DNA of 64,000 bases from an uncultured Acidobacteriota bacterium (GTDB taxonomy: Bacteria > Acidobacteriota > Terriglobia > Terriglobales > Acidobacteriaceae), in NCBI GenBank assembly GCA_903832055.1, contig CAILAC010000016.1, positions 372,001 to 436,000 on the forward strand, read 5' to 3'. Of this stretch, positions 34,701 through 44,191 are shown in pieces. Both the position numbers and the translations under genes were made by a program. The notes under the pieces were generated by a model. That model was not told the DNA's origin. It made no database searches and saw only the letters and a program-made list of their open reading frames with translations. Position 1 is the stretch's first letter, and every line of letters starts with the position of its first letter.

Positions 34701-34752
34701 GGTACGGGGTTAGCGTTCCTGGGTGGGGTGCATTGATAGAATGAAGGTTGCT

Positions 34753-35811
34753 ATGAACAAATTTGGAATTTCCGCCGCCATCATGGCTGGCATGCTCTCG
34801 GTTGGTTTTGCCTCGCTGGCGCCCCAGCTTGTGGCGCAGCAGCCTGCAACAACTCCCGCACCTTCTCCGGCAAGTACATCCGCGCCAAGCCTGTTACCAA
34901 ATCAGGCACCAAGCCAGGCAACGGACCAGAATCAGGCTCCAGCAGGCCAAGCCGGTAGCGCTGAGGAGCCGGGATTCAAGATCACGACGACGGTCAACGA
35001 AGTCAACCTGATCTTTACCGTGACTGACAAGCACGGGAGCTTCATCCCCAGCCTGAAGCAGAGCGACTTTGCCCTGCTGGACGACCGCAAAGCTCCGGCC
35101 CGCGTTTCCTCCTTTACCCAACAGACAAATCTGCCTCTGCGAGTCGGCATTGTCATCGATGCGAGTACCTCCATCCGGACGCGATTCCAGTTCGAGCAAC
35201 AGGCCGCGACGGAATTCCTGTTGCAGGTGCTGAAGTCGAAGAGTGACCGCGCGTTTGTGATGGGCTTTGACTCGACACCGACCGTCACGCAGGACTGGAC
35301 AAACAATCTCGATGGCCTGCAGACTGGCGTCAACAAGCTGCGGCCGGGTGGTGGCACGGCTATGTTTGATGCGGTGTACACAGCGTGCCGAGATAAATTG
35401 CTTGATATTTCGCGCGGACAGGAGCCGGTGCGGCGGGCGATGGTGCTGGTTTCTGACGGCAACGACAACCAGAGCCGGGCCTACATGGATGACGCAATCA
35501 AAATGTGCCAGCGGTCAGAGACCATCATCTACGCCATCAGCACCAACTGGACCCCGAGCCGCGGCAAAGGCGACGACGTACTGCAGAAGATGGCAGAAGA
35601 GACAGGTGGACGCGCGTTCTATCCGCCCTCAGTGGAAGAAATCTCGGTCGGCTTCACCAGCATTGAAGAAGAGCTGCGCAGCCAGTACGCGCTGACTTAT
35701 ACACCGGCGGACTTCAAGGCAGACGGAGCGTTTCGAACGATTTATCTCTTTGCGAATGACCGGCGATACTCCGTACGAGCACGTAAGGGATACTTTTCAC
35801 CTAAGCAGTAG
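34753..35811 (+). CDS. Secreted VWA-domain protein (acidobacterial VWFA-related family)
   Basis: Exported protein of 352 residues from ATG 34753, with AAGG 5 bases upstream; an ATG at 34741 is also in frame. Signal peptide to about residue 30 (FGISAAIMAGMLSVGFASLA), Pro/Ala/Gln-rich linker, then a strand-rich segment (FKITTTVNEVNLIFTVTDKHG) typical of the acidobacterial VWFA-related family (TIGR03436). The von Willebrand A domain follows, with MIDAS IVIDASTSIRTRF and later VLVSDGNDNQS. Function in this family is unknown; protein binding in the periplasm or at the surface is likely. It supports placement of the host in Acidobacteria. Confidence 0.9.
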   Translation: MNKFGISAAIMAGMLSVGFASLAPQLVAQQPATTPAPSPASTSAPSLLPNQAPSQATDQNQAPAGQAGSAEEPGFKITTTVNEVNLIFTVTDKHGSFIPSLKQSDFALLDDRKAPARVSSFTQQTNLPLRVGIVIDASTSIRTRFQFEQQAATEFLLQVLKSKSDRAFVMGFDSTPTVTQDWTNNLDGLQTGVNKLRPGGGTAMFDAVYTACRDKLLDISRGQEPVRRAMVLVSDGNDNQSRAYMDDAIKMCQRSETIIYAISTNWTPSRGKGDDVLQKMAEETGGRAFYPPSVEEISVGFTSIEEELRSQYALTYTPADFKADGAFRTIYLFANDRRYSVRARKGYFSPKQ

Positions 35812-35853
35812 TTGACTTTCCCATCCTGCATCTGAAAAGGGACAAATCGACTT

Positions 35854-37164
35854 ATGGACGGAGATTCAGGCAAGCCGCCGGTTCGAGGACTGGCGGCTTT
35901 TGCATCTCGGGACTTCAGACGCTACCAGATGGCGCGCATGGCGGTGATTGTGGGGGCCGAGGCGCAGACCGTGGCTGTGGCGTGGCAGGTATATTCCATT
36001 ACGCATCGGGCGCTTGACCTCGGGTACACGGGGCTGGCGCTGTTTCTTCCTGGGCTGTTTCTACTGTTGCCCGCCGGGCATGTGGCCGACCGGTACGACC
36101 GGCGAAAGATCATTCTGATTTGCTATGCGCTGCAAATTGTCTGCACCAGCGCGCTGCTGGCGATTGCCGTGCTCGGGCTGCGCAATGTCTGGCTGGTCTA
36201 TGCTGTGCTGCTGCTGATTGGAACAGGACGCTCATTCTCAGGGCCGGCGAGCTCGGCCCTCATACCGCACCTGGTGCCTGAGGGTCACTTTGTCAACGCC
36301 GTCACCTGGGGAGCGGCGATCTTTCAACTGGCCAATATCGCCGGTCCGGCCCTTGGAGGCATCCTCTTTACGCTGCCACTCGCCTGGCTCTTTGGCGGAG
36401 CGCTGGCAGGGGCCGGCATTGTGTATTGCGCAACGCTGCTGACCCTTGTGAGCTTTCTCTATCTGGTGGGCGGGCTCTCTGTCCGCCTGGGACGGATGGA
36501 GCATCGTGAACTGTCGTTGAAAGTGGTGTTGGCGGGGTTTCAGTATGTGCGCCAGTCGCCAATTTTGCTGGGGTCGTTTTCGCTGGACCTGTTTGTGGTG
36601 CTGCTGGGCGGGTCAGTGGCGCTGATGCCGATTTTTGCGCAGGAGATATTGCATACAGGTCCGCGCGGGCTGGGATTGCTTCGCGCCGCCCCTGCAATCG
36701 GAGCGCTGGCCGTCTCGCTGACATTGGCGCGCTTTCCTCTCCGCAGAAAGGCCGGGCTCCGACTCTTTGTTTGCGTGGGAATGTTTGGCGCGGCGACGAT
36801 TGTCTTTGGCTTGTCGCACAATCTGGCGCTCAGCCTGGCGGCTCTGGCCCTGAGCGGCGCGGCCGACATGGTGAGCGTGGTGATTCGCAGCTCGGTGCTG
36901 CAACTTGCCACTCCGCCGGAGATGCGCGGGCGGGTGAGTGCCGTGAATTCGTTGTTTCTCGGCGCGTCAAACGAGCTGGGTGAGTTTGAAAGCGGCCTCA
37001 CCGCGCAATGGATGGGCGCGGTGCGCGCTACGGTCGCGGGCGGCGTAGGCGCGCTGGTCGTCACCGGGCTTTGGGCGACGCTATTCCCCAGGCTGCGAAG
37101 GGCCGATGAACTGACAGCGAAGGCGCTGCGGAGCAACTGGCAGAGCCCCCCGCGAGACGCCTAG
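35854..37164 (+). CDS. MFS transporter (EntS/MFS_3 type)
   Basis: Twelve-helix major facilitator exporter, 436 residues. The N-terminal FRRYQMARMAVIVGAEAQTVAVAWQ and the motif A-like loop DRYDRRK between helices 2 and 3 fit the MFS_3 group that includes enterobactin exporter EntS. AAGGGA lies 12-18 bases before ATG 35854. It is convergent with the STAS gene, 12 bp apart. Substrate unknown. Confidence 0.88.
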   Translation: MDGDSGKPPVRGLAAFASRDFRRYQMARMAVIVGAEAQTVAVAWQVYSITHRALDLGYTGLALFLPGLFLLLPAGHVADRYDRRKIILICYALQIVCTSALLAIAVLGLRNVWLVYAVLLLIGTGRSFSGPASSALIPHLVPEGHFVNAVTWGAAIFQLANIAGPALGGILFTLPLAWLFGGALAGAGIVYCATLLTLVSFLYLVGGLSVRLGRMEHRELSLKVVLAGFQYVRQSPILLGSFSLDLFVVLLGGSVALMPIFAQEILHTGPRGLGLLRAAPAIGALAVSLTLARFPLRRKAGLRLFVCVGMFGAATIVFGLSHNLALSLAALALSGAADMVSVVIRSSVLQLATPPEMRGRVSAVNSLFLGASNELGEFESGLTAQWMGAVRATVAGGVGALVVTGLWATLFPRLRRADELTAKALRSNWQSPPRDA

Positions 37165-37176
37165 CCAGAAGATCTC

Positions 37177-37527
37177 TCAGACAAGATGCGTCGGGATATT
37201 GCCTGCAAAGAGTTCGAGCAGATTGGTGAGCAGCAGCATCTTTTCGATGCGCGGGAGCAGATTGACCAACTCGAACCGGCAATTTCCACGATTGAGGGCA
37301 GAGACTCTGAGAGAAACGAGGGTTCCAAGGCCGGAGCTGTCGAGGAACTTGAGGTCAGTGAAGTCCAGCACCACGGAGCCGCCGCGCTCAATGAGCGGCT
37401 GGACGAGGGCGCGCAGCCCGGCGGTATTTTCACTGATGATCCTGCCGTGGCAATGGATGGTCGTGACGGGCCAGCCTGCGGCATCCGTGGCTTGCTGCAT
37501 ATCGTAGTGGAAGGGCTCGAAGGGCAT
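37177..37527 (-). CDS. STAS-domain anti-sigma factor antagonist
   Basis: Single STAS domain, 116 residues from ATG 37527 (AGGAGA about 10 bases upstream; the frame is open to a TTG at 37584). The phosphorylatable Ser64 is in DFTDLKFLDSSGLGTLVSL, the hallmark of SpoIIAA/RsbV proteins. These bind an anti-sigma kinase when dephosphorylated. The two SpoIIE/PP2C phosphatases at 42.0-46.2 kb are candidate activators; no RsbW-like kinase is in the window. Confidence 0.88.
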   Translation of the reverse strand: MPFEPFHYDMQQATDAAGWPVTTIHCHGRIISENTAGLRALVQPLIERGGSVVLDFTDLKFLDSSGLGTLVSLRVSALNRGNCRFELVNLLPRIEKMLLLTNLLELFAGNIPTHLV

Positions 37528-37732
37528 GGGTGCTTTGGTCTCCTGCTGGACTGGCCATCGTGCGGAAGCTGAATTCGCGCTCAAGCATTGATGCTAAGGC
37601 ATTTTGCAGGATTATGTGGAGTTTCTGCTCGTGGTGAGCCCGGCTTTTTTCCCGCGAAGAAGCCTGCCCGCAGGGACAATTCAACTCGACAGCCTCAGAA
37701 AAATGCGGCACGGGATATTGGTAGAAGGCGCA

Positions 37733-37768
37733 AGCCCCATCTCTCAGAATCAAACGAGACATGGGGCT
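37733..37768 (-). terminator. Hairpin after the WxxGxW lipoprotein gene
   Basis: AGCCCCAT (37733-37740) pairs with ATGGGGCT (37761-37768), extended by CTC/GAG. It lies 24 bp beyond the minus-strand stop. There is no long T tract, so termination strength is uncertain. Confidence 0.5.
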
Positions 37769-37792
37769 GGTGTGGCGAGACTGTGTGATAGG

Positions 37793-39478
37793 TTACTGGG
37801 GCTTTGGATGCTCGTTTGGGCGAACGGGATTGCCCGGTTGAGGCTTTTGCGCAGGGTGCTGCGCCTCCGGTTTGGCTGCGGGATGAGCTTGAGGTGCTGG
37901 AGCTGGCCGACCCTGCGGCTGGGGTTGGGGATGCGGCTGAGGTTGATTTTGGGGACCCGGCTGGGGTTGGGGGCGCGGCGCGGGCTGAGGGCGCGGTTGG
38001 GGCGCGGCCGGCTGAGGATGAGACTGGGGTGCTGGCTGCGCGTGCTGTGGGGGTGAGCTGGGCTGGTTGGGGCGGGCGACGGGAGCGGGATGCGGTGCCG
38101 GTGCGGAACGCACGACAGGGGCCGGACTCGGGGTTGGATGTGCGTTGTTCATGATCGGGTGGTTGTTGACCGGTGGAGGCATATTGCCCTGCGGATGAGG
38201 ACCAGGCTGGGGCCGGTTGATGACCGGCTGGGGTTGATTATTCGTTTGGGGCCGGTTGATGACCGGCTGAGGCTGGTTGCCCGGCTGCGGTTGAGGGCGC
38301 GGCGCCAGAACTATGGGACGCATCACGGGGGCGGGGCGAATTCCGTGGTCGGCTGGGATCGGCCTGACTTCAACGACCTGCGCGGGGCGGCCCTTGTTGA
38401 CGGTGACGAACTGGGCGCGGTTGGTTGAGGCCGCCCGGGCCAACTGCACCTGGGCGGTCATCGGCGGCGCATGAGGAGCGCGGTAAGCGGCTACTTCAGC
38501 CGCGATGGGGCGGGCCTGGACTCCCCTGGGGCCGCCGTTGTAGCTGACCCGGGTGTTGTTGTTGATGATGGTGGTGTTGGTGATGACGGTGCGGTTGTAG
38601 ACAGTGGTAATGCGCGTATCGCTGATGTTATTGACGGCACGGTTGTAATTGAAATCGTTGCCGTGCCAGTAGCCGCCCTGGTAGCCGCGGCCGACATAGC
38701 CAAAGCCGTAGTTCACACCGCCGTAGAAGCCGACATAGCGGCCCCAGTAGCCGTGAAAGAATCCATAGCGGCCGGATGAAAAGGCCCAGTAGCCGGGAGT
38801 CCAGAGCGCTCCCTGATAGGGGGGAGCGGTCCATGCGCCGGGCACCCAGTAGTAGCCTTGCGGGCTGTAGCTCCAGTATCCGGGTGTCCAGAGATAGCCG
38901 TAGCCGGGGATGGGTGGCTGCTGATACTGGGGCAATTCGGGCGGTGGCTCGGGCGCATAGTAGGCGGGGGCAGGATTGTAGCCGGCCTCGCTGTAGTCCT
39001 GGTCGGGGTATTGGTCAGAGTTCTGGTAACCCTGGTCGTAATTCTGGCCGCCATTTTGGCCATTGCCACGGTCGTAGTTGGCCGGGGGAGGGTTGTCGCG
39101 GTAGCGCGAGTCGCGATTCTGTGAGTCGCGGTACTCGGTATCGCGGGGACGGGAAGAGCCGCGGGGCGCGTCTTGAGAATGGTCTTGAGACCCGGAATAG
39201 CCCGAGCCTGAGGGCGGGGCGGCTGCGTATTGGGTTTGAGCCTGCGACTGGGCGGGCGCAGTCGAAGCCTGGCCTGCCCCGGCGACTGGAGCGAGATTGG
39301 CATTGGCGGGGTCATTGGGGTCAGTGCCGGTAGGATTCTGCGTGGTCGAAAGCTGGTTCGGATCCTGTGAATTGGCCACGTCGGCTGCTTTCTTACATCC
39401 GGCAGCGGTGAGCAGGAAGATAAGTACCAGCAGGTAAAACGGCGAAGACATTGAGCGTAATCGAGAGTGGAAAGTCAT
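37793..39478 (-). CDS. WxxGxW (YXWGXW) repeat lipoprotein with Pro/Gln-rich tail
   Basis: Exported protein of 561 residues. The signal ends LLTAAGC with Cys28 as probable lipidation site, though the lipobox is weak. Residues 35-170 are low-complexity (Asn, Asp, Gln, Ser, Tyr). Residues ~190-290 contain the repeated aromatic motif (YLWTPGYWSY, YYWVPGAWTAPP, LWTPGYWAF, FHGYWG, GYWHGNDF) known from BcpO-type proteins. Residues 380-561 are a Pro/Gln/His tail with a duplicated QPQPVINRPQ. Low-complexity coding explains the long open frames seen on the opposite strand. Function unknown; probably surface or envelope. It is divergent from tyrS. Confidence 0.85.
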   Translation of the reverse strand: MTFHSRLRSMSSPFYLLVLIFLLTAAGCKKAADVANSQDPNQLSTTQNPTGTDPNDPANANLAPVAGAGQASTAPAQSQAQTQYAAAPPSGSGYSGSQDHSQDAPRGSSRPRDTEYRDSQNRDSRYRDNPPPANYDRGNGQNGGQNYDQGYQNSDQYPDQDYSEAGYNPAPAYYAPEPPPELPQYQQPPIPGYGYLWTPGYWSYSPQGYYWVPGAWTAPPYQGALWTPGYWAFSSGRYGFFHGYWGRYVGFYGGVNYGFGYVGRGYQGGYWHGNDFNYNRAVNNISDTRITTVYNRTVITNTTIINNNTRVSYNGGPRGVQARPIAAEVAAYRAPHAPPMTAQVQLARAASTNRAQFVTVNKGRPAQVVEVRPIPADHGIRPAPVMRPIVLAPRPQPQPGNQPQPVINRPQTNNQPQPVINRPQPGPHPQGNMPPPVNNHPIMNNAHPTPSPAPVVRSAPAPHPAPVARPNQPSSPPQHAQPAPQSHPQPAAPQPRPQPAPRPQPQPGPQNQPQPHPQPQPQGRPAPAPQAHPAAKPEAQHPAQKPQPGNPVRPNEHPKPQ

Positions 39479-39698
39479 GGGGTGGTTTCTCCGGTTTTAT
39501 GGCAGGTGAAGAGGTTCCGCGGCAATGCGCATGGGCGGGATATGAGGTTCTATCGAAGATGCGGAAGCCTCTGCCTGCCTCGCACGAACCCTGACAGGCT
39601 CTCACCGGGAGAAAAATTTTGCTGGATAGTTTTGCTCAGCGTGGGTTCATGACCGGGCCGGACGCAGACCGAACCCGCAAATCTATACTGGAAGAGAT

Positions 39699-40973
39699 AT
39701 GGCTGAATTCATGAGCGGTGCCGAAGGTTTTTTAGGTGTAGACGAGCAGATGGACCTGCTGCAAAAGGGTGCGGCGGAGATCATTCGTGTTTCTGATTTG
39801 AGAGAGCGCCTTGAGGATTCGCGCAAGACGGGGCGCCCCCTGCGCGTGAAGGCCGGCTTTGACCCGACGGCCCCCGACCTGCACCTGGGGCACACCGTGC
39901 TGATGCGCAAGCTGCGGCACTTTCAGCAACTGGGGCACCAGGTGATCTTTCTGGTGGGCGACTTCACTTCGCTGATCGGCGACCCGACCGGGCGCAACAT
40001 CACGCGCAAGCCACTCACCCGGGAACAGATTGCCGAGAACGCCGAGACGTACCAGGCGCAGGTCTTCAAGATTCTTGATCGCGAACGGACCGAGGTTAGG
40101 TTCAACTCAGAGTGGCTGGACAAGCTGGGGTTTGAGGGGACGATTCGGCTGGCTGCGCGGTTTACGGTTTCGCAGATGCTTGAGCGGGACGATTTTCACA
40201 AACGCTACGAGGCCGAGCAGCCGATTGGGCTGCACGAATTCCTGTACCCAGTGATGCAGGGCTATGACTCCGTAGCGCTGGAGTGTGACGTGGAGTTGGG
40301 CGGGACAGACCAGAAATTCAACCTCCTCTGCGGGCGCGAACTGCAGCGGCACTATGGGCAGAAGCCGCAGATTGTCCTGATGACGCCGATTCTGGAAGGG
40401 CTGGACGGCGTGCAGAAGATGTCAAAGTCGCTGGGCAATGCGATTGGCATCAACGAGACTCCGGGCGAGATGTACGGCAAGCTGATGAGCATCTCCGATG
40501 AGGTGATGTGGAAGTACTGGACTTACCTGACCGACCTCAAGCAATCGGAAGTGGACGGGCTGCGGGCTGAGGTCGGGGCTGGCACGCTGCATCCGATGGA
40601 AGCCAAGAAGCGGCTCGCGCGCACCATTGTGGCTGACTTTCATTCGCAGGAAGAAGCTCTCAAGGCCGACGAGAACTGGGCCCGCATGTTCCAGCAGAAA
40701 TCGACAAGCGAGGATCTGGAAGAGGTCGCGTTGGCCTATGCCGATCTCGTAGGGCCGTCCGGGCTGCCGGGCGCGCTTGCGATCCGGCTCCCGAAGCTGC
40801 TCGTGGCGCTGGGGTTGGCGGCTTCAGGAGCCGAGGCAAGCCGCAAGATGGCTGAAAAGGCCGTCAAGCTGGACGGAGAGACGGCAACGAATGCGGTGAT
40901 TCCGCTTGAGAAGCTGCCGACGCAGATGACGGTGCGGCTAGGCAAGCGGGCAAAGGTCGCGGTAATTTCGTAA
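39699..40973 (+). CDS. tyrS: Tyrosine--tRNA ligase
   Basis: Class I synthetase charging tRNA-Tyr, 424 residues. The HIGH-type motif is [15 protein letters not shown], the tyrosine-binding region [20 protein letters not shown], and the second signature is [11 protein letters not shown] (KMSKS, the TyrRZ type, not KFGKS). A C-terminal S4 domain ([20 protein letters not shown]) binds the tRNA arm. ATG 39699 follows GGAAGAG. No T-box leader is present in the 220-bp upstream region. Confidence 0.97.
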   Translation: MAEFMSGAEGFLGVDEQMDLLQKGAAEIIRVSDLRERLEDSRKTGRPLRVKAGFDPTAPDLHLGHTVLMRKLRHFQQLGHQVIFLVGDFTSLIGDPTGRNITRKPLTREQIAENAETYQAQVFKILDRERTEVRFNSEWLDKLGFEGTIRLAARFTVSQMLERDDFHKRYEAEQPIGLHEFLYPVMQGYDSVALECDVELGGTDQKFNLLCGRELQRHYGQKPQIVLMTPILEGLDGVQKMSKSLGNAIGINETPGEMYGKLMSISDEVMWKYWTYLTDLKQSEVDGLRAEVGAGTLHPMEAKKRLARTIVADFHSQEEALKADENWARMFQQKSTSEDLEEVALAYADLVGPSGLPGALAIRLPKLLVALGLAASGAEASRKMAEKAVKLDGETATNAVIPLEKLPTQMTVRLGKRAKVAVIS

Positions 40974-41027
40974 AATGGCTTGTTTTTAATAGCCAAATGG
41001 CGCACCCTAGAGTTGAGGTGAAGGGTC

Positions 41028-41462
41028 ATGGCTACGTTGGCGGTACCAGAAGTGCTTGGTGGGGACGTACTGCTCGGCAAGTCGCTGGCCAGGTCTGGTG
41101 CGCTTGCTGAACTAGTCCGGGAGGGTCTGCCGGTGAAGGCGCTGCTTTTGCTGGCCGAGCGCTTGGACCTGCGTCAGGCCGAGATTGCCGAAAAGATTGG
41201 CATTCCGCTGCGAACTCTGACGCGGCGCATGGCCTTGGATGCGCGACTGACTGCGGCTGAGTCTGACCGCACAGTCCGGCTGGCGCAGGTTTTTGCGACG
41301 GCAAGTGAAACGCTCGGAGATGCGGAAAAGGCTGCTTCATGGCTCAAGACCCCCAATCGTGCCCTGCGCGGAGTGTGCCCGCTGGATCAACTGGATACTG
41401 ACCCAGGGGTGCGCGAAGTGGAAGACCTGTTGGGGCGGATTGCTTATGGCGTTTACAGCTAA
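41028..41462 (+). CDS. Xre/MbcA/ParS-family antitoxin
   Basis: Antitoxin of 144 residues. The central helix-turn-helix (LDLRQAEIAEKIGIPLRTLTRR) binds the operon promoter. The C-terminal MbcA/ParS toxin-binding domain (ETLGDAEKAASWLKTPNRAL, GVREVEDLLGRIAYGVYS) neutralises the partner. It lies 13 bp upstream of a RES-domain toxin gene in the standard antitoxin-first order. Autoregulation of the pair is expected from the family; no operator was defined. Confidence 0.9.
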   Translation: MATLAVPEVLGGDVLLGKSLARSGALAELVREGLPVKALLLLAERLDLRQAEIAEKIGIPLRTLTRRMALDARLTAAESDRTVRLAQVFATASETLGDAEKAASWLKTPNRALRGVCPLDQLDTDPGVREVEDLLGRIAYGVYS

Positions 41463-41475
41463 GGTCTGAATTCCA

Positions 41476-41940
41476 ATGAAAATATGGCGGTTATGCCGTG
41501 AGCGCTATGCCACCGAAGCGTTTTCAGGGGATGGTGCTCGCCGGTTTGGCGGGCGCTGGAATACGCGCGGCGTGCCAATGGTTTACGCATCGAGTTCGCT
41601 GGCGCTGGCGGCGATTGAGCTCTTTGTGCATCTGGAACCAAGTCAAATGCCAGCTGACCTGGTATCAATTGAGGCGGAGTTGCCGGAAAACGAGCCAGGA
41701 ATTCGATGGCGAACGGACCAACTGCCTCCGCAGTGGTGGGGCGATGCGTTGCAACCCATGCGGAAACTTGGAGACACCTGGATCAAGCAGCAGACTTCGC
41801 TCGCCGTGATGGTACCGTCTGTGCCCATCCCGGTCGAATGGAATGTGCTGGTGAATCCGCTCCACCCTCGAATTCATGAGGTTGTGATTCAGAGCGTGGT
41901 GCCATTTGTTTTTGACGCCCGGATGTTTGGCCTGCGTTGA
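41476..41940 (+). CDS. RES-domain toxin (NAD+-degrading type)
   Basis: Toxin of 154 residues. RES domains, as in MbcT and related toxins, deplete NAD+. The conserved Arg, Glu and Ser are found in order: IWRLCRERYATEAFSGDGA with GGRWNTRG, then YASSSLALAAIELFVHL, and a late conserved segment WNVLVNPLHPRI. Length is typical. It is paired with the upstream Xre/MbcA/ParS antitoxin. The exact catalytic activity of this member is inferred. Confidence 0.9.
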   Translation: MKIWRLCRERYATEAFSGDGARRFGGRWNTRGVPMVYASSSLALAAIELFVHLEPSQMPADLVSIEAELPENEPGIRWRTDQLPPQWWGDALQPMRKLGDTWIKQQTSLAVMVPSVPIPVEWNVLVNPLHPRIHEVVIQSVVPFVFDARMFGLR

Positions 41941-41994
41941 TTCGTGAATTTGTGTGTGATGCTCCTGAAGTTCGATACGCAATCGATCCGGGAT

Positions 41995-44106
41995 TCACGC
42001 GCCAAGGTCAAGGTGGGTGAGAGTAAGCACCGTGATATCGTCGTCCTGACCAAATTCAACCGCAGCCTGGGTTGCCTGGGCAGCTCCGGGGCGTGTCGCG
42101 AAGAGGGTCTGAATGCGTTCGAAGCCGAACAGCTCGCCTTTATGGTTGCGTGCCTCCAGGAGGCCGTCGGTATAGATGGCCAGAGTATCGTGATGGCTGA
42201 GTTGGAGACTCGTCTCGTCGTAAGTGGCAATGGGTTCAATGCCGAGGGGGAATGCGCCGGCCAAGGCTATTTCTGAGCCATTCAGGAACGGGGCAGGGTG
42301 CCCGGCCGTCGCAAGAATGCAGCTGCCATCGGCAGCGACCAACAGAGCGATCGCGGTGGTGAATCCACCGGGAGAGCGGTCGTAGAGCCGGCGGTTCAGA
42401 CCTGCAAGAATCTCGGCTGGACGATTCGTTGTTTCGGCGAGAGTGCGGATTGCCCCAATGATGAGCGAGACGGCCATCGCGGCCTTGAGGCCTTTGCCGC
42501 TGACGTCGCCGAGAACAATCAACGCCTCGCCCTCTCCAATCTGCATGATCTGAAAGAAGTCTCCGCCGACCTCGTCTGCAGGGCGGTAGGCGCTGGTGAC
42601 GGCGTAGCCGGGAATGTCGGGAGGCGTCTCTGGAATCATTGCCTGCTGCATCTGCTGGGCGTGTTTGAGTTCCACCATCACTAATCGCTGGCGATGGAGA
42701 GAAATCAGGAGTCTGCGCAGCAGCAGTACAGTCAGGGCAATGACCAGCAGCAGGTCTGCAATCTGCCCGACAAAAATATCGTATCCAAATGGATGCCAGA
42801 GTACCGGCAGGTGCAGAACGATAAGTTCTGAGGTGAACATCGCAAGGCCCAGCGGTACGATGACCGTGAAGACCAACCAGCCTTCGCGGCCCTGCTTGCG
42901 GATACCCGCCGTAACAATCAGCACCGTAAAAGCGAGCAGAACCAGGCGCACAATAGCCGGAGTAAAGCGGAAGACGAGGCCAAGCGACCGCGGAACTGGC
43001 CCGTAGAAAAGGAAGTTTTCCCGCAGCAACTCTGAGGTCATGTAGGCCACAGTCAGCACAGCAATGGCCGTTGGCACCCAGGTTGGACGTTTGAGGCGAA
43101 ACCACTTCCACCAGACCATGACCCATCCGGCGAGGTAGAGGGGAATGATGAAGACTTCCCAGATGGTGAAGTAGGCGCGGCTGCTGAGGACGAACGTGAG
43201 CGCAGCCAGCACCAGGGCGATATCCGCGCAGGCGGCGATGACCAGGATTGCGGCAGCCCAAAGATAAACAGGGTCAGAGCGGTCAAAGAAGAAGAGACTC
43301 GCCAGCAGAACGGAAAGCAGCAGGAGCAACGCCGCCTCAATCGGGGGATAGGTGAGCTCGCGAAGCCTGACCTGCCATTGCAGTTCGTACTGCGCATGAA
43401 TCGCCTGGGCGTCGCCAAGCAGCGGGGCAAAGTTCAGGCCCCCGGCGTCGGGCTGATGCAGCAATCCTTCAGGCCCCATCCAGACCCGGATGGCGATGGT
43501 CTGCGATGCGGGCGTCGTACCTGCCGCGACCGCGTCTTGCAACGAAAATTCCACAGGATGTGTGAAGTAAGCGACCGGAGCCCCACTATCTGCGGGAAAG
43601 TCGCCAAAACTGCCGACAAGCTTGCCGTTCACAAAGACCTGGTAGGCATCAGTCATGCGCATCGGGCCGAGCAAGGCAAGTTTTTGGCCGGGCATGACGG
43701 CGAGCGGTACCTGCATTCGATACCACGCCCAGCCCATGTAATCGGGATGGGCGGCGACGGTCCAGCCGGGAACGAAAGCCGGGTCACCGTTGTAGGGGTC
43801 AGAGATGCCGGGCCGCGGCGTCAGGTCTACTGTTTCCCATTTGCTGTCGTCGAAGGCAGACTCGGTCCAGACCATCGTACCCTTCGACCGCGGTGAGTCG
43901 CCGAGGGTAAAGCGCCAGGGGCCATTGAGCGGGAAGTATCCCGGGCCTGAAAAGACGTTTGATTGATTTGGTGCCGAAACTGAAGCCAGAGAAGATGTCG
44001 CACTGCCTGGAGAGGTCTGCCCGGAGCAGCCCACGGTGATGCACAACCCCAGAAGGAAGCCCGCGATGGCGGAGACGATAGTGTGCGACGCTCGGGTAAC
44101 GGCCAT
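41995..44106 (-). CDS. Membrane SpoIIE/PP2C-type serine phosphatase with sensor domain (paralogue 1)
   Basis: Receptor phosphatase of 703 residues. After a signal segment (about 1-30) comes an extracytoplasmic beta-sandwich (about 55-215; YFPLNGPWRFTLGDSP, AWYRMQVPLAVMPG) of the sugar-binding jelly-roll type. About seven membrane helices follow (245-455, 7TM-DISM-like), then a short coiled coil and a SpoIIE/PP2C domain (about 490-700; VGGDFFQIMQIGEGEALIVL, GDVSGKGLKAAMAVSL, FGQDDDITVLTL) with metal-binding Asp residues. Such proteins dephosphorylate STAS antagonists to release sigma factors. Its paralogue lies 85 bp upstream on the same strand, so the pair is probably co-transcribed. Confidence 0.9.
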   Translation of the reverse strand: MAVTRASHTIVSAIAGFLLGLCITVGCSGQTSPGSATSSLASVSAPNQSNVFSGPGYFPLNGPWRFTLGDSPRSKGTMVWTESAFDDSKWETVDLTPRPGISDPYNGDPAFVPGWTVAAHPDYMGWAWYRMQVPLAVMPGQKLALLGPMRMTDAYQVFVNGKLVGSFGDFPADSGAPVAYFTHPVEFSLQDAVAAGTTPASQTIAIRVWMGPEGLLHQPDAGGLNFAPLLGDAQAIHAQYELQWQVRLRELTYPPIEAALLLLLSVLLASLFFFDRSDPVYLWAAAILVIAACADIALVLAALTFVLSSRAYFTIWEVFIIPLYLAGWVMVWWKWFRLKRPTWVPTAIAVLTVAYMTSELLRENFLFYGPVPRSLGLVFRFTPAIVRLVLLAFTVLIVTAGIRKQGREGWLVFTVIVPLGLAMFTSELIVLHLPVLWHPFGYDIFVGQIADLLLVIALTVLLLRRLLISLHRQRLVMVELKHAQQMQQAMIPETPPDIPGYAVTSAYRPADEVGGDFFQIMQIGEGEALIVLGDVSGKGLKAAMAVSLIIGAIRTLAETTNRPAEILAGLNRRLYDRSPGGFTTAIALLVAADGSCILATAGHPAPFLNGSEIALAGAFPLGIEPIATYDETSLQLSHHDTLAIYTDGLLEARNHKGELFGFERIQTLFATRPGAAQATQAAVEFGQDDDITVLTLTHLDLGA

Positions 44107-44191
44107 TTCCCTTTTTGAATCGAAGCGACTCAGTCAATAGAATATGGCAACACTATACCCATAGCGCACTGCTGATCGAAAACCGCTTGAA

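Noticed and set aside
37588-38154. Several plus-strand frames opposite the WxxGxW lipoprotein
   Set aside because: They arise from the low-complexity Pro/Gln-rich minus-strand gene and carry no recognisable domain.
39479-39698. TATACT at 39684 as tyrS promoter
   Set aside because: A start of transcription from it would fall inside or after the GGAAGAG ribosome site, so it cannot serve unless the message is leaderless; no matching -35.
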